IMG/VR virus record: IMGVR_UViG_3300048800_000018
Coordinates: 1 to 31,968 of that record
Source: a virus
DNA length: 31,968 bases
Direction: 5' to 3' (one strand)
Part shown: piece after piece, positions 13,287-23,300 of the stretch
Layout: every line of letters starts with the position of its first letter
How positions within the stretch are numbered: the stretch's first letter is position 1
The notes under the pieces: model-generated
What the model saw: the letters and a program-made list of their open reading frames with translations, nothing else
Database searches by the model: none
What the model was told of the DNA's origin: nothing
Position numbers and translations under genes: made by a program

Positions 13287-15367
13287 GGGCTATGGGCCAA
13301 ACACAGCTTGACGTGATGATGCTGCGAGGCGGCCTGGACATTATTACGCCCACACTATCTCTACCAGCGGGGGCGGCCAGACAGTCCCTTAACTTTGAAT
13401 GTGCAGTGTCAGGCGGTTATTCCCATATTATGGGATATGAGAGATTTGACGGCCGGCCTTCGCCTTCAGCTATGGCAAGTGCCGGAACGCATCGTTACAT
13501 ATCCGTCACGGCTTTTATCAGCAAACCCGCCATCGGAGCCACAGTACATTCAAGTGAAGGAGGAACAGGCGTTGTAGCGAGTATCAACGGCCTAACCTTG
13601 GTTCTAACCAAAGTAACACCCGTGTGGAACGTAGGCGACTTGGTAACAACTGGGAGCACATATACTGACGACCTCATATCAATAGGAACGGTGGACAGCA
13701 TTACAGCCGGTCCAATTGACCCAGAAGACGATGCTGTCTCTCGTGCCGCAGTTGCCGACATATGGCGGGCTGATATTCACTCCGCCCCCGGTGCCGGCCC
13801 TATCCGTGGCGTAGCAGGGTACAATGATAATGTTTATGCCTTCCATGATGACATATCGGGTACGAACATCGGCATTTATAAATCATCTTCAACAGGGTGG
13901 ACACTAGTCCCTCTTAACAACACCGTTGCCTTCACGCTTGGAGGAACAGGAGTCCCGGCTGACGGCGATATGCTCACACAGGGGGGCGTTACGGCCACAA
14001 TCAAGAGGGTTGCGGCTTATGGGTCATGGCAGGCTCACACAGCGGCGGGTCAGTTCGTTATCGGGGATACGACGGGCGGGGACTTTGCCGCTGGTGCCGC
14101 GACAGCCGGAGGGATTTCTGTAACACTGTCCGGAGCACAGGTTGCTCAAACCATCACGGCCGGCGGACACTTTGAATTTGTGGTAACAAACTTCGCCGGG
14201 CAAGCCGTTACCAAGCGCCTCTATTTCACAGACGGCGTGAACATGATTTCCGAGTTTGACGGCACAGTACTGGTTCAAATCCCAACAGCGGCAGTCTTAG
14301 ATTCACCAGTACATATTGCAGCACATCAGGAATACCTTTTCTGCTCAATAGCTTCATCCGTCTTTTACTCTACGCCCGGTCTTCCTTACGACTGGACGGC
14401 CATCGGAGGCGCGGGGGAGATTCCGACAGGGGATATTGTGACCGGCATAATCTCCATGCCGAGCGACGCGAACTCAAGAACCCTCGGAATATTGAACCAG
14501 AACAACATTCAACTCCTTTACCAGCGGGCTATGTGGGACGGTGGTTTTTCCAACTGGACACTGGTCAATTACCAGAACGGTGTCGGGGGTATCTCCCATT
14601 CAGCGCAGAATATGGGACAGACGTTCGTAATGGATGACAGGGGGGTTAATTCCCTTCAAACCTCATTGCAGTTCGGCAACTTCACATCTTCGACATTGAC
14701 CAACAACATTTTTCCGTTCATCAACTCAAAGGTGGGGATGCTGTCGGCTTCGACACTCTGCCGGCGCAAGAGCCAGTATCGGTTATTCTTCAATGACGGG
14801 TATGCTCTTTTTATCACCCTTGCCAACAACAAACTACTCGGATGCATGCCGATTTACTTCCCGAATCCCGTAACGTGTGCATTTGAAGGGAAAACGTCAA
14901 CCGGCCAGGATGTTATCTATTTCGGGTCGTCAAATGGGTATGTGTATCAGATGGAGCAAGGGACTTCCTTTGATGGTGCGCCAATTGACTTCTACCTGAT
15001 AACCAATTATTCAAACGCGAAAAGTCCGCGCACTCTCAAGAAATATCAGAAGGCCGTACCGGAGCTTTCTTCCGAGCAAGGGTCGTTCGCTTCGTTTGAC
15101 TTTTCTTATCTTCTGGGCTATAACTCTGGTGAATATGAACAGCCTGCAAGCGACAATTACGGCCAGTATCTCGGGCAGATAAATTGGGACTCGTTCGTAT
15201 GGGACAATTTCTTTTGGGACTCCAATAGGAACGGCTCTGTGGAAATACCATTGGACGGAACGGCCGAGAACATTGCAATAGTTATTTCGGGTTCATCCAA
15301 CTACACCCCGGCCTTTAATCTTAACAGCATCTTGATTCATTATCTCCACCGCCGCATGATGAGGTAA
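13283..15367 (+). CDS. Tail nozzle/hub-type protein
   Basis: 694 residues, almost wholly beta. The start RAMGQTQLDVMMLRGGLDII, then PAGAARQSLNFECAVSGGYS and GYERFDGRPSPS, is the common N-terminus of a large phage tail protein that follows the adaptor. The main body (about 160-620) has repeated strands such as GVAGYNDNVYAFHDDISGTN and YFTDGVNMISEFDG that fit a beta-propeller, as in podovirus nozzle proteins. Two inserted beta segments occur (about 72-140 and 215-290). The C-terminus is rich in Trp/Phe/Asn (GQINWDSFVWDNFFWDSNRN). It would form the hexameric tube end through which DNA leaves. The exact homologue (T7 gp12-like versus SU10 nozzle) cannot be settled by eye. Confidence 0.75.
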   Translation: MRAMGQTQLDVMMLRGGLDIITPTLSLPAGAARQSLNFECAVSGGYSHIMGYERFDGRPSPSAMASAGTHRYISVTAFISKPAIGATVHSSEGGTGVVASINGLTLVLTKVTPVWNVGDLVTTGSTYTDDLISIGTVDSITAGPIDPEDDAVSRAAVADIWRADIHSAPGAGPIRGVAGYNDNVYAFHDDISGTNIGIYKSSSTGWTLVPLNNTVAFTLGGTGVPADGDMLTQGGVTATIKRVAAYGSWQAHTAAGQFVIGDTTGGDFAAGAATAGGISVTLSGAQVAQTITAGGHFEFVVTNFAGQAVTKRLYFTDGVNMISEFDGTVLVQIPTAAVLDSPVHIAAHQEYLFCSIASSVFYSTPGLPYDWTAIGGAGEIPTGDIVTGIISMPSDANSRTLGILNQNNIQLLYQRAMWDGGFSNWTLVNYQNGVGGISHSAQNMGQTFVMDDRGVNSLQTSLQFGNFTSSTLTNNIFPFINSKVGMLSASTLCRRKSQYRLFFNDGYALFITLANNKLLGCMPIYFPNPVTCAFEGKTSTGQDVIYFGSSNGYVYQMEQGTSFDGAPIDFYLITNYSNAKSPRTLKKYQKAVPELSSEQGSFASFDFSYLLGYNSGEYEQPASDNYGQYLGQINWDSFVWDNFFWDSNRNGSVEIPLDGTAENIAIVISGSSNYTPAFNLNSILIHYLHRRMMR

Positions 15368-15371
15368 GCCA

Positions 15372-16436
15372 ATGGCCGGATTAATAGCTACAGCGGGAAA
15401 TGTATACTCATCGGGTAATCCTGTAGTTGACCCAACATCAGGATGGACATCAGGTGTAGCGCAGCCGAAAACGGTGGTCAATCCTACGCCTGATGCAAGC
15501 ACGGGGGCCGGGATTCTTTCGTCATCAACTACTCCATCAACCACGCCCCCGGTATCGGGCTCAACCCCATCGCCAACTACTCAGCCAATTTCAGCACCGG
15601 CTCTGCCGGCCGTAGCTTCTCCGACTGCCAGCACACCCGCAAATGTGGCATCTACACCAGCGCCTACACCTTCAGCTCCGAGAGACATCGGGGCTAAAGA
15701 AACAGTATCCGGTCAGCTCAACGACTTGTTGAAACAAGACAGCCCGTATATGCAATCGGCCAAGAATCAAGCCATGGTGCAGGCGAACGCCCGTGGTCTT
15801 ATCAATTCATCCCTTGCTGTAGGGACGGCCCAGACAGCAGCCATAAACGCGGCTGAACCGATTGCGGCAACCGATGCAGGCATTTATTCACAATCTGCCC
15901 TGTCTGCACAACAGAGTAATCAAGATAAATCCTTGTCAGGATACAACGCATCGCTTGCCTCTGCTCAGAACGCCCAGAACTTCGGATTCACCACTGCCGA
16001 GAACGCCCAAAACATCAAGGGCAACATGGACATCCAGCAGCAGGCGCAGCAGGCGAACCTTGTTATCCAGAATATGCAGATATCCGAACAAGCGAAAGCG
16101 TCTTTGACGAGTGCGGTGAGTCCAATTATCCAACAGGTACAGTCCGAGATATCCAAGATTCAGAGTACGCCCGATTCCGTACTTTCACCGGATGCAAAGA
16201 CTGCGGCAATCAATTACCAGCAACAGTCCCTTCAGACTCAGTTGCAGACCATCTCAACGCTGTACGGGTATAACGTGACATGGAATACGACGAACTCAAC
16301 TACACCAACTACGGCGACGGCGGAACCCGGCACTGTTGCAGCACCAGCAACGCCATTCCCGAACCCGTTGATACCTCCAACACAGTCGGCCGCGGGCCAG
16401 GGTATGATTAATGGCAACGCGGATACGGGCGGTTAA
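15372..16436 (+). CDS. Internal virion (ejection) protein, Pro/Thr-rich
   Basis: 354 residues starting 4 bases after the nozzle gene (GAGGTAAGCC upstream). Residues 1-105 are low-complexity, rich in Pro, Thr, Ser and Ala. The middle holds SPYMQSAKNQAMVQANARGL then INSSLAVGTAQTAAINAAEP and IAATDAGIYSQSA, a pattern I associate with phage internal proteins. The rest is long Gln/Ala-rich helix (to about residue 300) and a Pro-rich end. No enzyme motif. It probably sits in the head core or tail channel and is released with the DNA. Confidence 0.6.
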   Translation: MAGLIATAGNVYSSGNPVVDPTSGWTSGVAQPKTVVNPTPDASTGAGILSSSTTPSTTPPVSGSTPSPTTQPISAPALPAVASPTASTPANVASTPAPTPSAPRDIGAKETVSGQLNDLLKQDSPYMQSAKNQAMVQANARGLINSSLAVGTAQTAAINAAEPIAATDAGIYSQSALSAQQSNQDKSLSGYNASLASAQNAQNFGFTTAENAQNIKGNMDIQQQAQQANLVIQNMQISEQAKASLTSAVSPIIQQVQSEISKIQSTPDSVLSPDAKTAAINYQQQSLQTQLQTISTLYGYNVTWNTTNSTTPTTATAEPGTVAAPATPFPNPLIPPTQSAAGQGMINGNADTGG

Positions 16437-16437
16437 T

Positions 16438-16923
16438 ATGACCCACCTAGCAGTACAGAACGACATCACAACCTTGTTGCCGACAGAAGGCGTCAAGAAC
16501 TTCCGCCACTCTGTTATGGTTCTCCAACGTGAGCATGAACAATTGCCACAGGTAGAATGTCCACTGGTCCATTATTTCGCTAACGGGGCATGTGTCAGAG
16601 AAGCGACCATCCCGGCAGATACAATTGTAATTGGGAAGATTCACCGGCATGAGACCATCAATATTTTACTCAAAGGTGAGATAACCGTAGTCACAGAACA
16701 TGGCACCATGAGGCTGAAAGCACCTTGTACATTCGTATCTCCACCGAATACCAAGAAGGCAGCCTACACCCATTCTGAGGTTATCTGGTCAAACGTATTT
16801 GCCACAGTCTGTACGGACATTAAAGAGATCGAAAGACAGATGGTGTATGACGATTACGAAGATACCGCATTTCTGGACCACGTTACCGAAACTTTGAGAT
16901 TGGAGGATTTATGTCATTCATAG
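16438..16923 (+). CDS. Cupin-fold phage protein
   Basis: 161 residues; the start is ATG 16438 next to the previous stop (16434-16436). The core GKIHRHETINILLKGEITVV, then TEHGTMRLKAPCTFVSPPNT and KKAAYTHSEVIWSNVFATV, is a cupin-type beta-barrel (H-x-H-like RHE, G after strand, PPNTKK turn, final His). The protein recurs in phage structural operons between internal protein genes. Of the usual metal ligands only the HRHE His/Glu and a later His are evident, so catalysis is uncertain. A structural or small-ligand role is as likely. It overlaps the next gene by 13 bases. Confidence 0.7.
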   Translation: MTHLAVQNDITTLLPTEGVKNFRHSVMVLQREHEQLPQVECPLVHYFANGACVREATIPADTIVIGKIHRHETINILLKGEITVVTEHGTMRLKAPCTFVSPPNTKKAAYTHSEVIWSNVFATVCTDIKEIERQMVYDDYEDTAFLDHVTETLRLEDLCHS

Positions 16924-17783
16924 GCACAGCTATAGCAGGGACGGCTTTCGGTGTAGCCATAGGTGCCACGGCATCGGCAGTAGTAGGCGGAGTTATAGCC
17001 GGTGCCGTAGCTGGTGCAATAATAGGCGGTGTCACAGCCGCGATAAAGGGCGGCAACATACTCAAAGGGGTTTTGGTAGGCGGACTCATCGGCGGTATTA
17101 CTGGTGGTTTGACAGCCGGCATAGGAGCAGCATTCGGTCCAGGGGCGACGGCTGCGGCGGCGGGTGGAGATGCCCCAGTGCTGACAGGCGGCGGTGTTGC
17201 AGAAGCAGGCGGTGGGGCAACAATAGAAACAGGCGGCGGTATCGGCGGTGTAGGCCTTGAAGCAGGGGCATCCCACGCGGCTGAAATGGGACTTGCACAA
17301 GGAGGACTTGATACCGCTGTCAATGCCGCGCCTCTTGCCGGGGTAGAGGCAGCAGCACCAGCGGCCGGTGGTATCACCACTCAGCAGATGGCGACTATGG
17401 CCGGACTCTCCGCAGTCGGTGGGGCAGGGAAAGCCATGCTAGAGGGGGATGCTTCCAGCAACCTTGCCAAACTCCAGGAAGAACAGCGCCTCAAAGAAAT
17501 CAAGACTACTCCTGTTGCCGTTGCCCCATCAAGAGGGACATTCTCTCTCGCGGGTGCCGCACCAGGGACAACAGCATCGGCAACGTCGGGGCAGAACGTC
17601 AATCAAGGCAGTACGGTTCTCACGCCAGCACCTAACGCCATGGCATACCGCAACCTTGACCCGACCACAGGGGCAGCCGTAGCGGCTCCCACAGGGGCAG
17701 GGATTCAACCGCTATCATCTGGTATCATCACAAATCCGGCACTTGCAACGACTCAGACCAAAGCACAAGGAGCTACGGCATGA
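16911..17783 (+). CDS. Glycine-zipper internal/ejection protein
   Basis: 290 residues with TTGGAGGATTT upstream. Residues 1-80 are a long Gly/Ala/Val/Ile tract (IAGTAFGVAIGATASAVVGG, GVIAGAVAGAIIGGVTAAIK, GGLIGGITGGLTAGIGAAFG) with small residues every four positions, a glycine zipper that can insert in membranes. The remainder is low-complexity Gly/Ala with one charged helix (NLAKLQEEQRLKEIK, about 183-200) and a Pro/Thr tail. This is the profile of podovirus proteins that build a channel across the host envelope for DNA entry. No enzyme domain is seen. It overlaps the next gene as ATGA. Confidence 0.65.
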   Translation: MSFIGTAIAGTAFGVAIGATASAVVGGVIAGAVAGAIIGGVTAAIKGGNILKGVLVGGLIGGITGGLTAGIGAAFGPGATAAAAGGDAPVLTGGGVAEAGGGATIETGGGIGGVGLEAGASHAAEMGLAQGGLDTAVNAAPLAGVEAAAPAAGGITTQQMATMAGLSAVGGAGKAMLEGDASSNLAKLQEEQRLKEIKTTPVAVAPSRGTFSLAGAAPGTTASATSGQNVNQGSTVLTPAPNAMAYRNLDPTTGAAVAAPTGAGIQPLSSGIITNPALATTQTKAQGATA

Positions 17784-18439
17784 GCGGACTGATAGGAACT
17801 GCACAACCGGACTCGGCTCAAGCACCAACAGACGGGACCGCCACACCTCCGCCGGCAACCCCTGCCGTCCCGGTTCAAGCCAGCCAAGCGGAATACAAGC
17901 ACGATTATGACCGTTATGTCAGCAAGGCCACAATGCTGATTCACTCTCCTGATACCACAGGAGCGATTCAGAACCTCCTGAAAGGACCGGACCCAGTCCA
18001 GAGGGTAGCCAATGCCACGGTGATGATTATGCAGCGCGTGGACACCGCATCGCGTCAGGATGGTACAGAAGTCCAGGATTCAGTCAAGATGTACGCAAGC
18101 CATGCGATAGTTCTGATGATTATCGAACTTGCCGAAGCCGCAGGTATCTTCAAACTGAATGATGACCTTGCATTACTCGCTACTTCCGTTGCTTCACAGG
18201 ATTACATCAAGAGTGAAATCGGCGCAAAGCGGATAAACGCCCAACAGTTAAACGCCAAGATGCAGGCCGATATGCGTCAAGCTCCGCAGAAGTTCCGGCA
18301 AGAAATGATACGAGGCCAGCAGAAGGTTGTGATGATTGCAAGGAAATACCGGAACGGCGCTGGACTTGGGCAGTTCCCCGGTACGCAGATGGGCGCGCAA
18401 CAGCCACAAGCGCCGACAACTCCACCACAGCAGGGGTGA
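17780..18439 (+). CDS. Internal virion-type protein (219 aa)
   Basis: The Pro/Ala-rich N-terminus (about 35 residues) resembles that of its neighbours. Residues 40-165 are helical and amphipathic (YKHDYDRYVSKATMLIHSPD, RVANATVMIMQRVDTASRQD, AIVLMIIELAEAAGIF), followed by a Gln-rich basic helix (LNAKMQADMRQAPQKFRQEM) and a Gln/Pro tail. It has no signal peptide or catalytic motif. Coupling to the glycine-zipper gene by ATGA suggests the two proteins act together in the ejected assembly. This role is inferred from context. Confidence 0.6.
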   Translation: MSGLIGTAQPDSAQAPTDGTATPPPATPAVPVQASQAEYKHDYDRYVSKATMLIHSPDTTGAIQNLLKGPDPVQRVANATVMIMQRVDTASRQDGTEVQDSVKMYASHAIVLMIIELAEAAGIFKLNDDLALLATSVASQDYIKSEIGAKRINAQQLNAKMQADMRQAPQKFRQEMIRGQQKVVMIARKYRNGAGLGQFPGTQMGAQQPQAPTTPPQQG

Positions 18440-18443
18440 TATT

Positions 18444-18662
18444 ATGGGTGAATGCAAACGGTTATACTACTTAATTGCTATTGGAAACGAAGAACATCTT
18501 ACCCCAAAAGATGTGTTGTCAAGTGAAGAAGAAAACGAAGTAATAAACATAGAAAAACTGCCTGGATTTGTGAGATGGTTGACTCCCCAAGATAAAGACG
18601 AAATCGGAACGGCATGGCATGATCATGTAGAAGATTCGTTCAAGTCATTCAAACAGGGGTGA
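18444..18662 (+). CDS. Acidic hypothetical protein (72 aa)
   Basis: The start is ATG 18444, four bases after the previous stop, with CAGGGGTG upstream. The product is acidic (many Glu and Asp) and begins MGECKRLYYLIAIGNEEHLT, followed by a KLPGFVRWLTPQDKDEIG segment. It is more AT-rich than its neighbours, which suggests insertion of a small accessory gene between internal virion genes. Family not recognised. Confidence 0.65.
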   Translation: MGECKRLYYLIAIGNEEHLTPKDVLSSEEENEVINIEKLPGFVRWLTPQDKDEIGTAWHDHVEDSFKSFKQG

Positions 18663-18670
18663 TATCGCAA

Positions 18671-18723
18671 ATGTGCGTCTAGGGTAGCTCCCGAACGGTC
18701 CAAGCCTCGGACTTGGCGCACAT
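18671..18723 (+). ncRNA. Candidate three-way-junction RNA element
   Basis: ATGTGCG (18671-18677) pairs with CGCACAT (18717-18723). Inside lie GGG/CCC (18682-18684 with 18690-18692) and CCAAG/CTTGG (18700-18704 with 18712-18716). The last stem stacks directly on the outer one. The element fills the gap before the gene at 18753 and ends 30 bases before its start. It could be a leader structure or processing site. This is a prediction by eye without energy calculation. Confidence 0.35.
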
Positions 18724-18752
18724 CAATTTGAGGCAGATAACAGGAGGCAGTT

Positions 18753-19139
18753 ATGGGATGGTTACGTGATAGCATAAGGTCGTGGCTTGGTGTAGAATCA
18801 CTGGTGCGCCGGATTAACAAACTGGAAAGAGAATCCGGAAACATAAGGGCTGAAAAAACAGATTTCAAAAACACACTATATCGCATTGACGATTTGCATA
18901 GTAAGTTTGAAGCATTAATGGAAGCGCTTGGGGTGGTTATTGTAACCGATATTTCAAGCGGTAATCCAGTCCCAATTATTACAAAAGACAGAGAAGATGG
19001 CTTAATGGGAAATGCACAAGAATACTTAAATGCCGTAATAGCCGGAGACAAAATGATGGGATTGCTTTATCGATATAACGAAGAAGTGGCAAAATTATTC
19101 CAGCAATTAAACAGAGACAAAAAGTATAAAGTTCAGTAA
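18753..19139 (+). CDS. Coiled-coil hypothetical protein (128 aa)
   Basis: ATG at 18753 with CAGGAGGCA upstream. The N-terminus MGWLRDSIRSWLGVESL is amphipathic, then a Leu/Glu/Lys-rich coiled coil (RRINKLERESGNIRAEKTDF to about 68) runs into a short hydrophobic strand (LGVVIVTDISSGNPVPII) and a second helical part. It is AT-rich compared with flanking genes, like the gene at 18444. The pair may be a small accessory insertion within the internal-protein block. Function unknown. Confidence 0.65.
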   Translation: MGWLRDSIRSWLGVESLVRRINKLERESGNIRAEKTDFKNTLYRIDDLHSKFEALMEALGVVIVTDISSGNPVPIITKDREDGLMGNAQEYLNAVIAGDKMMGLLYRYNEEVAKLFQQLNRDKKYKVQ

Positions 19140-19151
19140 CGAGGTGACGCC

Positions 19152-20357
19152 ATGGGATTAGCATTTCAGGGGTTAATGGGTGCCTTAGCCGGGGCAGGTA
19201 ATTCAGCAGCAGGCGCGATGCAGATGAACATGGCCGCTCAACTCCAACAGGAGCGCGACGCTGCTAATGCTGTTCGAGAACAGAACCTCGCCAAACTGAG
19301 AGGTTCTATCGAACTGTCGAACGCACAGACAGTCCACGGGATGCAGCCCTCAACATCCTACGACCCCGCGACAGGTCGGCAACTCACCTATGACGAAGCG
19401 GCACAGGCTGACCCTGCATCCGTTACAGGGCAAAAGACAGCCGAACAGAACGCCACAATCAGCCCATACACGGTCAACGGCTTGCCGGCAACATATTCAC
19501 AGGTCGGCGCAGCAGGGGCAGCGAATAACACAACCACAGGGCTTATACAGAAATACACCGCCGCCGGCGATGCTATGGACCATGCAGCCAACAACGACCC
19601 GAACATGGTAGGGCCGCAAGTTTTCCCCAATACCCCCGGTGCGCGTTCAGGCAATTTGACTCCTGAAGAACAGGCACAACTCGACACGGCGCAGAGCAAA
19701 GGCGGATTAATTAAGTACACGCCAGAAGCTATGCTTGAAATGAAGTTGGAAAACCAGAAGGCGTTGAGTGAAAACAAGCTCGAATCATGGAAACAAGTCG
19801 CTGATATCAGAGCGCAAGCGGTCATGCAATCTGCTGATACACGGCTACAGGCCGCCATTGCTGTTGCCAACATCCATGCAACAAGCAAAAATTCAGATGA
19901 ATACAGGCAAGCTCAGATAGAGGTTAAGAAAGCCGAAGAGGAGCGCAAGAACGCCAACGCCGCCGGACTCTTGATTTCAGGGGGTGCAGATTTCACCAAG
20001 CCCGAAGTTGTATCACTCTACAACAAATACATGACAGGGGCGGGGATGCCGGAAGTCACCAAGCCGCCGCCAGACGCACCAAAACCGAAAGACGACGGGC
20101 CTGGACCGGTTAAAAAGTTCATATCCGGTTTTGTTGGCCAAGGGGATTATTCCGGTCAAAGTACTACTGCACCAACTGCGCCAGACTTGACAGGGACAAA
20201 CCCAAGTGGCAAAAAGTCACCAAACCCGACACTGGATTCTCAAGCGCAAGATGCTATATCAGCGATTATGTCAAACAATTCCCTTACAGGTCCGCAGAAA
20301 AGCGCGAAGGTGGCACAGGTAGCGACTCGTCTTAACGCTATCAAGGCAGGGAAGTAA
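19152..20357 (+). CDS. Internal virion-type helical protein (401 aa)
   Basis: ATG at 19152 with ACGAGGTGA upstream. The hydrophobic Gly/Ala start (FQGLMGALAGAGNSAAGAMQ) is followed by Gln/Ala helices (MNMAAQLQQERDAANAVREQ), a spacer and a long charged helix (about 195-285, MLEMKLENQKALSENKLESW and IEVKKAEEERKNANAAG). The tail is Pro/Lys-rich. It has no catalytic motif. Its composition and its place directly before the giant protein make it a probable ejected core protein. The last base of its stop overlaps the ATG of the giant gene (TAATG). Confidence 0.6.
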   Translation: MGLAFQGLMGALAGAGNSAAGAMQMNMAAQLQQERDAANAVREQNLAKLRGSIELSNAQTVHGMQPSTSYDPATGRQLTYDEAAQADPASVTGQKTAEQNATISPYTVNGLPATYSQVGAAGAANNTTTGLIQKYTAAGDAMDHAANNDPNMVGPQVFPNTPGARSGNLTPEEQAQLDTAQSKGGLIKYTPEAMLEMKLENQKALSENKLESWKQVADIRAQAVMQSADTRLQAAIAVANIHATSKNSDEYRQAQIEVKKAEEERKNANAAGLLISGGADFTKPEVVSLYNKYMTGAGMPEVTKPPPDAPKPKDDGPGPVKKFISGFVGQGDYSGQSTTAPTAPDLTGTNPSGKKSPNPTLDSQAQDAISAIMSNNSLTGPQKSAKVAQVATRLNAIKAGK

Positions 20358-23300
20358 TGCCCGGCCCTTTTGATGATATTGTAGGAGCACCTCAGCCATC
20401 GGGCAAATCGAATCCCTTTGCGGATATTGTAGAGGGATCGTCGGTCGATTTTGCCAAGCAAGGGCTTACCCGTAAGGGCTTAATTGGCTCGGCATCTGGA
20501 CAAGTTGCCAATGCAGTATATGATGCTGATATCCAGCCCTTATACCCCGGCGGGATGAAAGACGCGTCAACACAAGATATACAGAATATCGCGGCGTCGC
20601 CACATCGGCCAGTTCCAACCATGGCGGTTCAAGCGGAGCAAGTTGCACCTGACCTTGTATCTGCTTTCGAGAATGCCCCTAAAGACAAACTTGGTACTGC
20701 TACCAGCGGGTATTTGAATGAAGCCGTCAACGTCAAGTCGACCGAGAAGATGGGGGATTACCTCAAGCCCGGTCCGTCCACTCTTACACAACGGGCAACA
20801 ACCGCCGTTGCGACATCCATCCGAAACATAATCAATAGCACCGGTAAATTAGGACTCGGAGTTATCGGGGCAGTAGCGCCTTCACTTCTCGGTGGAGATG
20901 ATGAAATAGCCCAGACATATCAAGAAGGTCTTAAACTCGACCAACAGTTTGACGCAGAAACCCACGGCATAACCCCTGCCAACTCTATTGCAGACCACTT
21001 TGTAGATATCGCTGGGAACATAGCGCCTTATATTGCTCTTGGACCAATGGCGTCTGCCGGGATGGTTTCTCATGGTATTGTTGCCGGCGGTGAGCAATCG
21101 CTTAATCAGGGGCAGGATGCAACCACAGCCGCCGTGAAGGGGACAATAGGCGGCATTGCATCATACATGCTCACTAAAATCCCAATGACCGCTAAAGGCA
21201 TTGCAGCGGCACCTCTTGTCGGAATTGGGGAACGGTGGGAAAGCAACCACTTTTCACCCGACGACCAGAAGCAACAGGTGCTCGACCCGAAAGCAATCGC
21301 AACGGATTATGGTACGTTCCTGGCTTTTAACCTTGTCCACAATAGTGGTTTACTTCGCCCAGCTTATGAAGCGGCAAACGGCGCAACGGTAGGCATAAAG
21401 GCTTCTGGACAAGACTATGAAGGGCTCCGGCAGGCTTATATGTTTGCCAGAGGCGTACAGGACGGCACCCCAGAAGCTGATATAGCAGAGGCGTTTTTAT
21501 CACGGGGTATTGCAAACAGCGGCGGAATGAGTAAGGCAGAAGTCCGACAGGCTGTTGACCAACTCAGAAGAGTAGGTGCCGACAGGGTACTTGCCGAAGG
21601 CGAACCAGCAGAACCCACACCATCAGGACCAGAATCACAGATAGGCGCTACCACTACTGAGCCTGTTACTACAGCGCCAGAAGCGCCGGCAGTAACCCCA
21701 GATGCCAGCGCCCCCGAAGTAAATCAGACACCTGCCCCCGGCCTCACTGTTGACAAAGTATCCGCCATCCGCGCCAAACTGGAAGCCATGCGGAAGCCTG
21801 CCGAGCATATCCCTGATATCGGTATAGGCAATCCTGATATCACCGTTGACGATGCGATCAAGGCTGCAAGTGCAGAAGTGGATAGCGCAACCGTCCCCGA
21901 CAACATTGATTACGATACTGGCTTGCCGGTAGCTCAGACCGCCGCTATTCCTCCCGCATCTCCCATGGCCGCCCCCACCGTTGATACCGCCATTCAATCA
22001 GCAAACGAATTGGCCGGAACTCCCGAAACGTCCCTCCCCGTTCCGGTAGAAGATTCGGCTAATCCTCCGGCGGGGGTGTACCCTCCTGCATCCCTGCCGG
22101 GGGTAACACCTTCGGACGTGCCAAGCGTACAACCCGCAACAGTACCAGAGCCGGTACCAGTCAAACAGCCGTGGGAAATGACACATCAAGAATATTGGAA
22201 TACTAAACATACAGGAAACAATGGGGATGACGTTACACGGGGCCACTACAAAGCAGTAAAAGCGGCTGTTGGCGCTGGTAAGCCAGTACCCGCCGAAGTA
22301 CTGGCAGACTATCCAGACCTGAAGCCCGTTTCCCCCATGGCGCATAAAGCGCAGGCACTTGGAAATGAGGCACAACCACTTGACCACGGAGTATTGAACC
22401 TGCCGTTAGGCTCTCGCGCAAGAGGCGGCAGTATAGATATCCCTGTTGACCACAACGGAAACGCCGATGTTCAAGCCTTTGCCGACATGGTGAAATCCCA
22501 CGCCACGGGTACGCCGGCCGTTCATCCCGACGATGTAGAGGCAATGCTTGATAAATTCCCCGAATTAGAGCAAACTGATATTGAGGGAGATTTGCAGGCC
22601 ATTGACAATGAGGCCGATAATTTCTCGGAACATGAACTTGAACCGCTTACACAGGAGGCACTAGATGAAGCTTTCAACCGCATTGACGACCCGTTTGCAG
22701 AGCACGGTGGCGAGGTTGCCCCACGACAAGCGAATGATGTACCTACAGGCGATGAAAAACAGGTTCAAGTCGCAGGTGATGGCAAACATAGCATCGAGTC
22801 CAACGGAGCCACAGGAACCGAGCGAACCGCAAGAACCGTAGAACAGCCATCGTTACTCACCGGCCAGCGCAAGTTTGGTGTGACCGCTGAAAAGAAAGGT
22901 GGTCAGTCCGTCGGCACAAGTGATTTCATGGACGGTTTCACCCATGACTGGACACCGGACTTGTTTGCGGAAGAGCCAGCACATAATTACTCCCCCACAT
23001 TGACACTCCCCGAAAACGCGGCTATAGTTGAGCAAGCAAAGAGCAATGCCAAAGAACAGCTTTCGTTCGACTTCAGGGAGGGTACAAGCGATGTCCAGAA
23101 AATCAGAACGCAAAAACTCGTTAGAGACTTGGTGCGTGGACGGCAAGGAGTCAGACCCTCCCTACTCGGCAACGCCATCAATACCGCCTTCGTCAAAAAA
23201 GGCGTCTTCAACTTCGTCGGTCAAAAAATAACCTCACCACTCGACCTTGCTTCACTGGCACAGGTCTACCGCAATCCCTCGTTTGAAACACTCCGCTACT

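Noticed and set aside
16883-17380. Pro/Ala-rich reverse frame opposite the glycine-zipper gene
   Set aside because: Complement of Gly/Ala codons (GGN/GCN) automatically gives Pro/Cys/Ala codons; no start signal.
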